A program made the translations under genes and the position numbers. Positions 11,701-24,350 of a stretch of 64,000 nt of DNA are shown here, one piece after another. Origin of the DNA: Pipra filicauda (taxonomy: Eukaryota; Chordata; Aves; Passeriformes; Pipridae); NCBI RefSeq assembly GCF_003945595.2, contig NW_024104294.1, positions 1,059,001-1,123,000 of the forward strand. Direction: 5' to 3'. The first letter of the stretch is position 1. Each line of letters opens with the position of its first letter. The notes under the pieces were generated by a model, which saw only the letters and a program-made list of their open reading frames with translations, searched no databases and was not told the DNA's origin.

Positions 11701-13813
11701 GGGTTTTTTTCCTTCTTAGCAAGTCACAACATGGCTGGTTAGAGAGACTCCGCTTCATCTGGCTACTTAATAGACAATCTACATTCAGGTACACAAAAAA
11801 ACCCCTATGAGCAGCTCTACCCTGAGTCTCTGGGGAAATCACTTTTCATTTTGGGTATGTTGATGGATCATAGGGCAACAGCCATTGCACACATGATAAG
11901 CTATTAGTGAGTTTGTCCCATAAGTTATCTACACTTGAGACAGAGAGAAAAAAAGTTTCATTTGCCTTAAAGGCAGAAATGTTCCACTAGAGTGGAATGA
12001 TTGACTGACCTAGGAGCACTAAGGCTGATCATTTGGCACTAGTGTAAATGAAAAATTCATCATTACCAATGATTTTCGACTGCCCTAGAAAAACCAAATA
12101 TTAATATGGTTTAATACAGCACAATTGAAAATCCAGAATGTGATAAAACTTTCATATCATGCTAGCACAGGGATTTCTTTATGCTATTCATTCAAAGAGC
12201 AGGATATTTTCCCTCTCTATTTTAAGACATTCCTTCTGGAGCTGAAACAGTAGAGTATTACATTGAGCACCTTTCGCCACCCTTTCAATATATGGACTCA
12301 TGGGTATTTTCAGCCTTACAGAGATGATAAAACTTTTGTCCGTATCTTCCCACAAGTTCTGAACACGGAGTCCTTGCATTATTTCCCCAAGAAATACTTG
12401 AATACCTGTTGTACAAGTACAACAGCCTGTGAGGTACTTCAACACTAGGAAACTCTACTCCAGAGATAGAAAAAGGGATTCTTTCCTGAGACCAGTGATG
12501 GTGACCTTTAGAGGCTTAGGGCTGATAAACAGCCCAAGTCTGTGATGTACAGAGAGAGCCGCAAAGGTCACAAGCCAAATAAAAGATTTCATATTTTTCC
12601 TAACCTGAAATTGGGATGCCACTTGTAGAAAAGAAATTAGTCTACCTTAGAATAGTGTAAAATATGAACTAGCCACAGGGGATTCACATTTTCTAATTAA
12701 ATGCCGATTAAAATCAATTAAGAAACTATAGCAGTCCTGCACTAATGAGGGAAGTCATATTATTACTTCTGCATTAAGTACTGTATCATCCACTAATTCC
12801 ATTTAATCACAGTGAAATTTTTTTGTAATACAAGGACCTAGACTAATATTGCAGGAGATTTGAACAAAGAATTATGCAGGTGCAGTGTTTCCTAGCCAAA
12901 GTAACACATTTTCCTATATACTACACGCCACAGTGACTCTAAATGCAATCTTGTAAAAATTATAAGAGGTGTTGCCATCTCCATTTTTTAATTTCTTCAT
13001 GTCCAAATAGTGTTTTTGAACTCTACAGATTGCCAGTAGTAAATTTTACCTCTCTTGTTAAAATGCAGGTAGAATTATAAAATGTTGTGATACAAGATGT
13101 ATAAAACATTGCTACTATGTCTTAAGGCTCCATAATGAACAAGAAAGAGCACAATGATGAAGGCAATGTTTAATCTAGAGAAAGAACAGAAATAGGCACA
13201 GTCATCAAAATGTTAGGGAAGGAGACAAAAGGACTCAAACATCTTCATGGTCATATGATGTCTTAACTTTCCAAACACAAGAATTATGAATGGGAAAGAA
13301 AATAAAGCTGGATTTTTCCATTTGGTTTAATGACAAGAGCAAATAATCTTGTGGCCTGGGTAGCACAGACCTGACTTCAAACAAGAGTAGAAAAGACATT
13401 CCTTCAAGAATTCTCCAGGACACATTGAGCCTGGACTAGGTTCAAAGAGCTAACTAGCCTGCTCATAAGCAAGTGAAAGTCTGCAGAAGTTAAAGAGAAC
13501 CTCTCTTATTCAGTATTAACTTTGATAACATGCTATGTAGTTTCTTTCCTTTGTAACTTAGTCCCTTTATTCCAAATGTATGTTCCTGTAGCAAGCAATA
13601 AAGCTGATTCTCTAGTAACCTACAGATAGAATAGCACCACTCTGCTCCTTCAGGGAAATGCAAATTTGTTACTCAAGGGGGCACTGCCAAACTCCTGGAG
13701 TGTGCCACCCCACTGGATAGGGGTTGGGAAGTTTCAGAATGACTGGAGAAGCCTGTCCTGGAGCTGCACAAGTTTGCTTGTAGGAGTTTAGCATACCCTG
13801 CCCATTTGTGGGG
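8716..13813. other. Unassigned non-coding sequence with TAAT-rich block
   Basis: No gene is supported. There is a small cluster of CpG dinucleotides at about 10015-10082, far too small for a CpG island. A minus-strand open frame at 10120-10353 (77 codons) has protein-like composition but no clear family. A purine-rich plus strand lies at about 10844-11020. A possible hAT-type transposon end is at 12493-12515, a near-palindrome at 12406-12425, and a cluster of TAAT cores at about 12694-12808. Each is treated separately in the findings. Confidence 0.55.
12406..12425. repeat. Near-perfect 20-bp palindrome
   Basis: Two 9-bp arms (12406-12414 and 12417-12425) are exact reverse complements, separated by 'aa'. 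Palindromes of this size are expected occasionally by chance in a window this long. No transposon or operator context is visible. Confidence 0.8.
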
Positions 13814-13840
13814 AATCACAGAATGGGTTGGGTTGGAAGA
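13814..13840 (-). mobile_element. Possible CR1 3'-tip remnant
   Basis: About 27 bases begin 'aatcacagaatgggttgggt' and continue 'tggaaga', close to the reverse complement of the extreme CR1 3' end as seen in birds. The similarity stops abruptly after this, so the fragment would be very short or heavily decayed. A chance match is possible because the block is short and G/T-rich. Confidence 0.35.
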
Positions 13841-16800
13841 GGAAGAGGGGCTTGAGTCTCTTCACCAATGAGAAGAAGATGAAGACCTGAAACTCAGAGC
13901 TCAGGCTTCCCATTTCCTTTGTTGGCTGCATTCTGGTTGCAACTGGTTCACATTGGGTTCACTTGTACAAAACCTACGTGGCTTGTTGAAGTAGCCATAC
14001 AAAGTGTATGACACTGCTTTCTCAGTCAATAGGGTCTGCAAGTAATGCAGAGCTTTGTGTACCAAGGCACTTTGTAAAGAGGCACTTCCTAGTGTGTCTG
14101 TCAGAACTAAATTACAAGTTTCTCACTCTTACTGGTCACTAAACATAAATGTGTCTCAAAATGATTTGTAGCAATTATAATGTTAGGCTGAATGGTGCCG
14201 ATAACTTATTCATGTTTACTGATAATGATAATTTTTAATGTGATTTCCATACTTCGCCAGGCTTTTCTGTGCTGTCTCTGTGAGATGTCTTTGCTCTGTC
14301 ATCACACAGAGAACTGGAACAGAAGAGTAGCCATGACTTCAGAAACATTATTGAAACTAGAGAAGGAAAGGGAACAAATATTGTCTTTGAGACTGGCCCT
14401 GCTCACCACACAGATACTTTACAGGTACAGTAGCTGCACTGCCATGAAGCATCCAAGAACTTGGGACCTGCCACACTGGATCCAACCCAGGTGGTCTTGC
14501 AGCCCATCTCTCAAGGGTGCCCAGCAAAAGCCATTCATGCAGAGACACCAGAAAGTGCACAGGAAGGTTGGAGAAACTAAGTGCAAAGCCAGTGTTCCTG
14601 GCAGGTGAAGAAATACTACACTTTATCCTCAATTTAAATGGAGCATGGTGACAAGAGAGCAACTCATCCAATGATTTGTGGTGACTCAGGGAGCTGAACA
14701 TGGGATAAACCCACTTTATTTGAAGCGAGTATTGTATGGGTCCGGATATATTACTTTCAGAACACTCAAACTCTACTGAACGTTTTTGAAGTCTTTATTA
14801 TAGGGACCCTCAGGAAGGCCAGGCACTGCAGGGGACCCCAAGCAGAACTCCACTGTCCCATAAGGGCTGCAGTCCCACATACCCTGGAAACCAAGGCATG
14901 GGCACTTTAGTAAATCACAGAGTTTAGGGGATGAGAAAAATCAGAGAAAGAAAGGAAGAACCATTAATAAGCGAAGTAATGGTCTGCAAAATGTCTTTAA
15001 AATGAAACATAATGTTTATCTAACTCTCATCCTTGGGAAACTTATAGCCTCTCCAAAAGGCTTGACCAGAATCATCAAGCTCACAGCCTGGGCAATTCAA
15101 ATACTTTCTGTTCAATGAGAGGAAACTAATCCACCTGAGTTCTCATTTTGGGATGAGCCTTTATGCCTGGATGAAAATGAAAATCTGAAGAGGGAGGGGT
15201 AGTACAACATGCTGCTGACAGAAACACTTTGAACTGTGTACCTTGTCAAAAAAATTTCCATGTTGGCTTTTTATTAAAAAGCTTGCTAAGCCTTTCTAGG
15301 ACTGACAGGGGGAAGGAAATGTCTTGCAGCAGTCAAGGCTCACAGGGCAATCGTTGCAGTTTAGAGCTCATCATTTTTCCCTGCTTTCATTACTCCTCAG
15401 CCTGCTGTGGCTGACATTATGCATAACCTGCTCACAATCACTTCCTTATTGCATTTGATTTCCCATGTTTCACCCTGAGGATTTTATCTTGCTAATGAAA
15501 CCCGGGGTATTTGTCCTCAGGTATTTACACGGTCCCCATTGCTAGAGAGCCTGAAGACCTGCACATCTTAATGGAGCCTTACAAATTCTACTGCTTCTGA
15601 ACTGGCTGCTTCTGAACCACACGACATGAAAATAGACTTTAAGTCATTCAGGCTGGGGCACTGGTGTTGTGTATCAATTATGCAGATTCCCTCAAATGTA
15701 TTCTGAAAGCATCTGTCACACATGAAAGAAAAGCTCTGTGAGCCTCTCCCAATAGAAATGTCCTTTGTCCCCGATGACTATGTACATAAAGGTGTGAAAC
15801 AAGATGGTTCAAACAGGCTCTCCTAAGACACGGAGCAAGGAGAGCCTATTGCAAGGATGTAGGGAAGAGTGCTTTTCACGGATCCTGAGGACACCATGGG
15901 AGAGGTGGGGGCTGGCTACCCCCAGCCCACAACTCGCCCTGGGGCAGTTCTCACTGAGGGGGCAGCATAAAGGGAATTCTGTTCCCTCTCTGAGCACACA
16001 GGAACTTTCCGAGAGGAAATGTGCACAAGCACAAGGCTATGAAAGTTTCAAAGACCGTATAATGAGAGTGATATGCTGATAATCAGCTTAATTCCCATTT
16101 CAAACACCACAGTCCCTTTGTGAATCTGGCCCTATAGACTTAATCCTGCATATAGCTTAATTGGCTTAATTGTTGGCCATGTCTGGTAAAGGGAGGGTGG
16201 GCAGGACAGTGTGCTCTGGGGAAACTGTCCACACTCAGCAGGTCAAAGAAAAGCTTATAGTGGATGGGGCTTGGAGGGTTCTAAATGGAAATGACTTTGT
16301 TTCAGGAACAAGAAGCCTGGGAAGAGGCTGCAGAAGTTTGTGTTCAGATAGGCAGAAGTAACTGGGACTGAATGAAGAGGAACCTCTTAAAGCTTTTCAG
16401 GCCCAAAATGGTCCCATGCCCAGGGCGCTGAGAATTGCTTTTACTTCCTTGTCTCCAGAGAAATGTTTTACTTCTCTAGTCATAAATAGTGAAATTAATG
16501 TCTGAGGATCTTGTGACTTATTCTTGATCACTCTGAAAGAGCACAGCTCAAACTCAGCTGTATTTCCTCCACATGCTACTTTTCTTCATGCTTTCCCTGA
16601 GACAGGGCCCATGTGCTTGTTCACCTCTTGCAGCTTCAGAATATCTTGCAGGTTCAAGATCACACTGCTCTGCAAACTGATTCCTGACACATAGGAAGAA
16701 TGTGAGGCTCTGACTGAGATCCTCCTGTGGAGGGGACTCTGAGAGGCACCATAAGGGCTTTGGGACCAGAGCCACAGTTGGTGTCTTTGCAGGGACACAG

Positions 16801-19045
16801 GCTGCGACATGCCTCTCTGGCACCACCTTTAGTCACTCTACAGTTCAGGTGCCTGCAGTCACATTTTCCACTATCACTAACAACCTGGTGAAAGAAGCAC
16901 TGGAATATCATCCTTTCTGTAAGAACAGCAAAATAGAAGTTGGCCTTTTCTGGGTAACTTCTGGGAAAGTATTTTCTGTTGCATACAAGGAACATGTCGG
17001 TTTACTTTATACAGCAAAAGTCAGGTGTGTAATTAAACACATCTACCTAAAGATCCCTATAAACCTTTAATTAGGCAATTGAGAATGTCAGAACTGAAGT
17101 TGATTTTGGATTTTTTTTTTTTGTTTACCCTGGTATACATGGTTAAATGAGGAAAAAGTTGGGTCTACCAAGCTGTCTCAGTTTGTAGAATCCTCATTAA
17201 AAAATAAAATAAACTATCCTTCTACAATGAAGAAACCATTAAATATAACTTCTATAAATATTTACTCATGTGAAAGAAATTCTTAATCCAGAGAGTTTGA
17301 GAAACATAATCTTGTTTTACTTGTCCTACTATAAAAAGAATCCAAGCCTGCCCAACCTGATCAAGCTGCCTTTCTAATATTGCAAACATGCGTATGGAAT
17401 TGGTTTTTACATTTTCCCACGATGTCCCAGGGGACAGCATCATATTACATTATACACCAAAGCCACAAGCATTTAAACAGACATAAAGTTCATCCTGGCT
17501 GTTAGCTAGTTCCTCAGTCAGTCAGCCAAGGTAGTTAAACTGGAGTCAGAGTAAAGACTGAGTACTAGGGATTTCAGAGAAAAGAACCTTTCAAGAACGT
17601 ACAATCCAAGATCTTCACTGTACAACATAAATTACCAGACTCACTGATACATTTAAACAAGAAAAGGAGAAGCAGTATCCCTAAACTTCTGTCCCTATCC
17701 CCAGAAGTGTTGCCAGTGTGGTTTGTGTAGCAGATGGTTGATGGTTCCTCGGCAGTGGAGACCTGGCTGGAACTTGCTCTTCCTCCTGCCTAGCAGAGCT
17801 CACGTTGGAGGCAGGTCTCTACACCAGCCCAGCAAGGCTGCTCAGCTACCAACCAGATGCTCTGCACTTTTTAGCACATGGATTAAAAAGTAAATCTGCT
17901 TTGGATCCGTACTCCTGAATGTAATGTAAACACAGACCAGCTTGAGAGACTCACCATACCCATCAAGAGAAACTGGGGCCTTCCAAACACCTAGAGCTTG
18001 AATGCTTGAACCAAAGTCTGAAGACAGAGAACACAAAACTCAACATTTTGCAGGATGCTGAACCAGGGTCCTTGAATGATCACGTTCACACGGTTGCTGG
18101 TGGACCTGTGCAGTTTGGGCCACTGCTGAGCTGTGACTCAGCCCTCTGAGCACAGCAGCACTGCCTCTGTGCAAAGCTCTCATTTCACCCTCTGTCTCTG
18201 TTAAGCTGAACAAAAAAAATGGCTGTCAAACACTCCACCTGCCCTCCCCCAGTTATTTGACTTCCCTGTTAGCGGCTCCTTCCACCACACTCTTTGTTTA
18301 AAGTAATAAGTATTAAGCATGTCTTTTCCCCCCTCCACCAGTGCTTTACAATCTGTTCTGCCACTTCAGACAGGTGATGTGTCTTGGCAGACCAGGCATC
18401 TCATCTTCTTCTCTGTCCTGACAGTCTTTGACCCCCTATACACACTTTTCACACTTCTAGTCAAATGGGCATCTGTTTTCCCCTCCCTCCTCCTTATGGG
18501 AAGGTTTCATTTCAGTGCTCTCCAAACTCTACTCTCTGACAGTCATTCAGGAACTCAACAAATACAAAATTTTTAGATGAATTTTGTTGGACAGTTCATA
18601 CAAAAGCCTCCTTTCCTCTTGAACACACTCATTTGAACTTACTTTGCACTTAGTTATTCCTGTAAAAGCAAATTTATGCAAATATGTCTTTTAATTTAAG
18701 ACATAACTTTATTAGTGCATTAAAAATATCCTCATGTACTTTCCTATTACAAGACTGTGGTCCTGATTTGCAACAAGCACTCATTACAGCAAGCTTAATT
18801 GATGCTTTAATACAGGAGCCTATTGTCATTCAGTGTTTGCTAATACAGTCAGTGGCTAGAGTTTATATTTTTCACAGAAGTAGTGTTTAATTTTCTCCCA
18901 GTGTTACCAACCATTAGCAGATTTAGCTTATCAGAAAATGAAGCAATAAACACGCACAACTTCCAGCCTCTGACGGAAGCAAGCCAATATTTTTCAGTTG
19001 GGATAGAAAGGAGAAGCAAAGGCAGCTTTTTGAAAAGCCCAAAAA

Positions 19046-19076
19046 TTTTTTTTTTTTATTTCTGGATTTTTTTTTT
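19046..19076. repeat. Paired poly-T runs
   Basis: A T12 run (19046-19057) and a T10 run (19067-19076) are separated by a short mixed spacer. This is low-complexity sequence with no retroposed body recognisable beside it. Confidence 0.85.
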
Positions 19077-20713
19077 AAATAAACATTAATGAAAATATAT
19101 TTGGCACAAATAATTTCGAGGATACAGCAGCAGAAGCATTACTGAACCTAGCTCCTTTCTGTCACATAAAGCCACTTGTCATGCCCTCAGGTTGCAGTTG
19201 CTGTTTTGCTGCACCTTTCTGTTTCTGGTTGCATGAAAGGTCAATAGAGGTTGGGGTTACTGGGCTTGAGAGTTTTCATGGCATTGTACAGCAGCTGAGG
19301 TTAGTTCACATGAACATGATGCAAACATTGTTCGCTCTTTTGCCCTGTCCCTCATAGAGAAAGGGATGTCAGTTCACTAAAGCCATCTAAGGCCTGAGGA
19401 AAAATGTAATTTATTTCAATTAACACAGACAAAGTCATTTAGATCCTCTCAGTATTCAGAAGAAAACTAAAGCTGAAGATGGAGAAGCTCCACGCAGCCA
19501 TGGCTGAGTTTTCAGGATGAAGTTTGGAGGAGTGTAGGCACATACGTACATGGAAAGCATGTGGGATTGTACCCATATTAACTTTCAGCATTGGAAATTA
19601 TACCTTATACCTCCTGCTTTCTGGATCATTGGTGTTGCTGTGAGGTCACCACTTCATTTGGCTTTTATGCAAATAGCACGGAACTTTTAAGATGTTTAAA
19701 AGATCATCTTTTCTAGACGTCTTGTGAGGTAATTTTGGCAGGGTGTATCCTTCTTAGAACCTATCAGTATTACAGAAAAAAAAACCTATACAAAAATATA
19801 TTCTAATTTACTTTTTCAAATATTTTTATACAGGCAAACACACCCACAGTACAGATATGCACAAACTCTCCATGCAAGATGCATGCATGATTTTATGTAC
19901 ATATGTCTATATGTAAACAACATGCAAAACACATATTTACGTTCCTACAGGTAGGAACTGACACATATGTATGGAGATACATTAAACTGGACTGTATGAA
20001 ATAAAACTACTGACTAAAGTACTTAATAAAGAGATACAAAGTCCACTGTATTCCCCACAAGAGGAGGACATAGGTATTCAGAAGGCTGTAAAAACCTGCC
20101 AGTGTTAAAGCAGAACAACAGATATTTGTAGTGCTATTTCTGATCTACAGAGTTTCTGCAGCGAGGACACAGAACAATTCTTTGACACAGGATCCCAAGG
20201 CTTTGATCAATCCCAGTGTGCAAACCCCACATTTATAAGGACCAGGAGCGTGAGGATGTATCAGTGCTGTGTAAATATGCCCATGCCATTTTAAATGACC
20301 TAAGTGGGAACCAGAGGCAGCCTGGATGCAGCAGCAGGAAGCCCACTGTCATTAGGGGCAGCACGGAGCCCTCGTTACCAAGGGTGCTGCTGTAACGGGC
20401 CATGACTGGTGTCCTGCACTGGACAACAGGCCACTCTGTAAGTCACAGCCTACAGATGAACTATGTTTCAACACCAAAGCACACAAGACACAGGAGAGTG
20501 TTGCCTGTTGGGCTCCTCAGAAGCCCAACACTCCACGTTTCTCCTTCTCATGGGAAAGCCAAGATAGTGTTCTGCCCCGCATGCTCCATGTAATAGCACA
20601 TTACTGCTGATACCTGATTTCCTACTCATGGGTTCTGTTCCTGCATCCCAAACTGTGATTGTGTGTGTGAATATATATTTTTAACTGACTTCGGTTATCT
20701 AGACTTAAGCTAC

Positions 20714-20733
20714 TTTTTTTTTTTTTTCTGCAG
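20714..20733 (+). repeat. T14 run followed by CTGCAG (splice-acceptor-like)
   Basis: T14 at 20714-20727 is followed by CTGCAG at 20728-20733. A pyrimidine tract followed by CAG is the form of a vertebrate 3' splice site. The sequence after it stays open in two plus frames for roughly 200 bases, but neither frame shows a family motif. It is recorded as a simple T-run with a note, not as an exon. Confidence 0.5.
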
Positions 20734-23700
20734 AGAAATACAGATGCAGCATGAAACTCATTCTGAAATTCTGTGTGGGGAATCCAGAGAGAGTCCAATC
20801 CTTTTTGAAGAGGATTATTCATGTCCTCATTCCTCTCTGCAGGGACAACAACAGAAGCTACTGCCATCAGGCTGTCTCCATTGCTCTGCCAAATCTAACA
20901 AGCAAGTTCCCTGCTGACACAACTCCATTAAAACCCATGGATTTTCATCTTTGGAGATTATAGCCCTAAAACTCTTTTCAGGGATTTCCCAAGTGAAAGA
21001 GCACAGATTGACCTTGAAGAAAAATTAAAGGCTCTGTCATCAATTGCCAATATTTGAAATTCAACAACTGTAAGCTCAGGGAAGAGCAGCACCTGGAAAA
21101 AAATCCACATATCCTATGGATAAAAATCATGCCTAAACAAAACAAGCACATTTTTCTATGCTTAGCCCACAGTGACAGTAGCATCATGTATAAGGTGTAT
21201 ATAAATACTACATTGTTTCTAAGGTTTTATACCAACTTGAGAGCCCATAGTAGACAAGGATATGGGGGCTCCATTGAGCAGTTAAAGTACATTAAACACA
21301 TCACCTAAACACTTCTTAAAAAAACAAAGCTGAACTGTCACAATGTATTAGGGAGCTTAATTTCCAAAGTTTAGGTTCCTGCATTTGAAGTAATACACAT
21401 CAGAAATTAATCTGGATTAACTGTCCTTGGGATCTCTGGATACTTATGCCCTAAGCCTGCAACAAGAGGAATTCAAAACCAGACCTCCTTTTTCCATCCC
21501 AGTTTCCTCCTCCTGCTGTAGTTTCCAATGAAGTCACCACCCTCTGTAGCTCAGAGCAGTTGCCACTAAATTCAATGAAGCTGTCACGGTTGCATCAGGG
21601 ATTTATTTGGAACCTTATGTTGACTTTAACACAGGAACATGTGGAATCAGATGTGTATAAGAGGAAAGGGCTATTTAAAATAAACATCTGGGGAAAAACG
21701 AAGGAGACAGGAGAGCTCAGTGCACACATCTCAAGCTGCCAACAGTGAGACTTGCAGTTATAGTGGGCAGGCTGCACCAGGGTTAGCTGGAATCTGTCCC
21801 TGGGAATTTTCCCTGAGTGCTGTCAACAGTATGCCTGGGCTGGATCTTATTTTAGCCATCCAGCCTAACCATCATCTGCCTAAAGCTAGAAATGATGTGC
21901 ACTCCTCTCCTTCCATCATGGTTCCCCCCTGAGATCAAGAGACAGAAAACCATCCCTGAGTCTGTCACTGATTACTAGACAATCCTATTCGTGGGCAAGG
22001 GAAAGGATAAACAACGTGTGGGGAGCTCTGTGCAGTGACCAGGAAATCCACTGCGCAGTGGAATAACACTGGGCTCACGTGCTAAGGTTACACAAGCGCC
22101 TCATCTTCGTTGTGTACCACTAAAGAGCCTGGCTGGCTGTCATCTCCCATTTCCCAGTGTCTGCTGATGTTAGTCTGTTTGTTTGCTATTAATGCAAGAC
22201 ATTGAGGGTTTGGCATGGTTCACTAAATAAATGCACTTCCCTGGCAAGACAAACAACAGAAACACTTCCCTCTGAGGAACGCAATGTTTCTGAGACACAG
22301 CAGACCCTGCCGAGTCCCCTCAGTCCTCTCCAGTCACTGCTTCTGTATCCACCCATGGAGATGAGGAGAGACCTTCCTACTGGCTGAAAACCACGTAACT
22401 CCAGATAGCTTGTTCATATGAGTAGATTAGACCTTGCTGAAAGATGAGGTAAGGAGTTTTAGGGTGCTTCTGGCTGATTATTTGAAGCCTCAGCAGACTG
22501 GTTATTTACCAATTAAGTAGAAACAAAACTTGCACTTATTTAAAAAAATAAGAAGCTTTGGCAAAAAAAGAACGAATATATTTTATCTTGGTCCATGCCA
22601 TGACGTCTATTTGACAGTTTAAAAAAGCAAGAAGAGATATAATAATAAATTTTTAGGCAAAGATGTGAAATACCCTTTGCAATTACTTTTAGAAGTAATC
22701 TTTGACACCCCAAAAATGAGAAACATTGGCTTTCATAAGGTTCCCTTCCTTTTCAGTTGCACAGAGAAACAAAGAGAGTGAATGAAAAAAATGAAATCCA
22801 CTTCATTTTTTCCAAGACTTCACGTCACTTGGCATACAGACCAATAGTAAAACTGAGTTGCTCATTTTCAGAAGGGTGAGTGTTTGCAGCAGTCCATGAC
22901 AACAGCCGCAGGAGCCTCTGTGTGCAGTGGGTCTGAAACACAGAGTGCTGCAGGAAGAGACTGGGGTCAGCAGCAGGCCTGCATCTCTGCCCACAGCAAG
23001 GGCATCCAGAAAAGTCATTTACAGTGGAAAACGTGCCTGGACTATGCTCCTCAGCAGTGTCATCAGCACTTTATGCTTTCTCATTTCCTATTCAGGCCCT
23101 GGCTGGGATGAGAACCTCAGCCTGTGTCTGGGTTCTTGGTGGTATTTTCACTCTGAGGTGGAAATGCATTTTCTGCAGGCCAGCTCAGACATGTTTGCTA
23201 AAACTGCAAGCACTCAGCAAGGGCTGAGTTTTTAACACCTTTAAAAAGGCCTTCTGTTTCTCTCTGGCTTTTACACAACCAGGTATCTCATCCAATTTGG
23301 TTCCTCTGTAGATCCCCATGAAAACCCTGTCAGCAAGTTCTGCCTCACTTTCATCTTTGTAAATTTGAGGAAAAAAATCCATAGTATTTCTCCAATGAAA
23401 GAAACCCTGCAACCACAACTGTGCTTTCTTGAATACTTGACTTTCACAGAACAGTGCCTTAATCAATAATCAAGAGAACAGCTTTGAATGCATACAAATC
23501 ATGCGGGTCCACTTCACCACAACTGTATGCTGGAGTTTATTTTTGAAGAGCAAAGCATTTTCCAACAGATTGTACGCTAATGACACTGCTGCTGGCAAAA
23601 CAAACTACCTTCACCCTGGGCTGTTTCCAGACACTAAACAAAGCCTTAATAAACCCAGACTGTCATTTAGAGGTAACTATCTCTAAACCTGTATGAATGA

Positions 23701-23901
23701 TTTAACATGTAGTGCTGTAGATTCAGCATCACTGCTACATAAGATATTACCTCTGAACATGCAATGAAAGTTTTTGATTAAAGCATAAACAAAATGAGAG
23801 ATTAACAGGTTCCATGATGTTCTGAAGCTGGGTTTATTCAGCAGTTGAAGAGACCGTGCAGGAGTTTTCACTTTTTCTGAGATAACCATCTCAGAATGTA
23901 T

Positions 23902-23914
23902 TCTCTCTCTCTCT
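23902..23914. repeat. Short (CT)n microsatellite
   Basis: About six CT units in a row on the plus strand, with no interruption and no recognised neighbouring element. Confidence 0.85.
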
Positions 23915-24338
23915 GTGGAAGGTTTCTTTCATATTATTTATTTGTTTCACACCTATGCACCTGCCACAACATATACAATGAAAATAAATTCGGGGAAATT
24001 CTTGCTGTTGGAAGAATATGGTAATCTCAAAAGAGTGATGTCTAGTCCTTGTCATTTTGCTATATAAATGTTATAGCTGTAATTTCTTTGAGGAAGCCAG
24101 GGAAAGATGCCAAGTCAGTTTATACCTTTGTATACTCCATTTGCAAACAAAAATTATCATTATTATGTTATTAAAAAATGAGGTACTGTGTCCTCTTCCA
24201 AAGACAGACATATGTATTGATAGAAATAAAGGAACTCATAAGATAATGCTTTAGCAAAGAAACAAGAACAATCCTGGTGAATTCCCCATCTTAGATGTTA
24301 ATAACTCAGGACTCTTTGCCTGGAATGATTCTGTAATT

Positions 24339-24350
24339 AAAAAAAAAAAA
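24339..24350. repeat. Poly-A run (A12)
   Basis: Twelve consecutive A on the plus strand within AT-rich sequence, with no element body recognised on either side. Confidence 0.9.

Larger units (their letters stand above)
13841..23901. other. Unassigned non-coding sequence
   Basis: No gene is supported. Simple tracts are T12 (17111-17122), paired T-runs (19046-19057 and 19067-19076) and T14 (20714-20727). A pyrimidine-rich stretch at about 18190-18560 gives long open frames by composition alone. An AT-rich block at about 18660-18910 contains an octamer-like 'atgcaaat' and looks like a possible regulatory element, without proof. The T14 run is followed at once by CTGCAG, which resembles a splice acceptor, but no exon with a matching donor or family resemblance follows. 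Confidence 0.55.

Noticed and set aside
14192..14608. 138-codon plus frame with hydrophobic start and a charged middle
   Set aside because: It has no family resemblance and is overlapped by a minus-strand frame of similar length. It is treated as chance.
22047..22062. Perfect 16-bp palindrome with central TGCGCA
   Set aside because: About one perfect 16-bp palindrome is expected by chance in 64 kb, and no regulatory context is visible.
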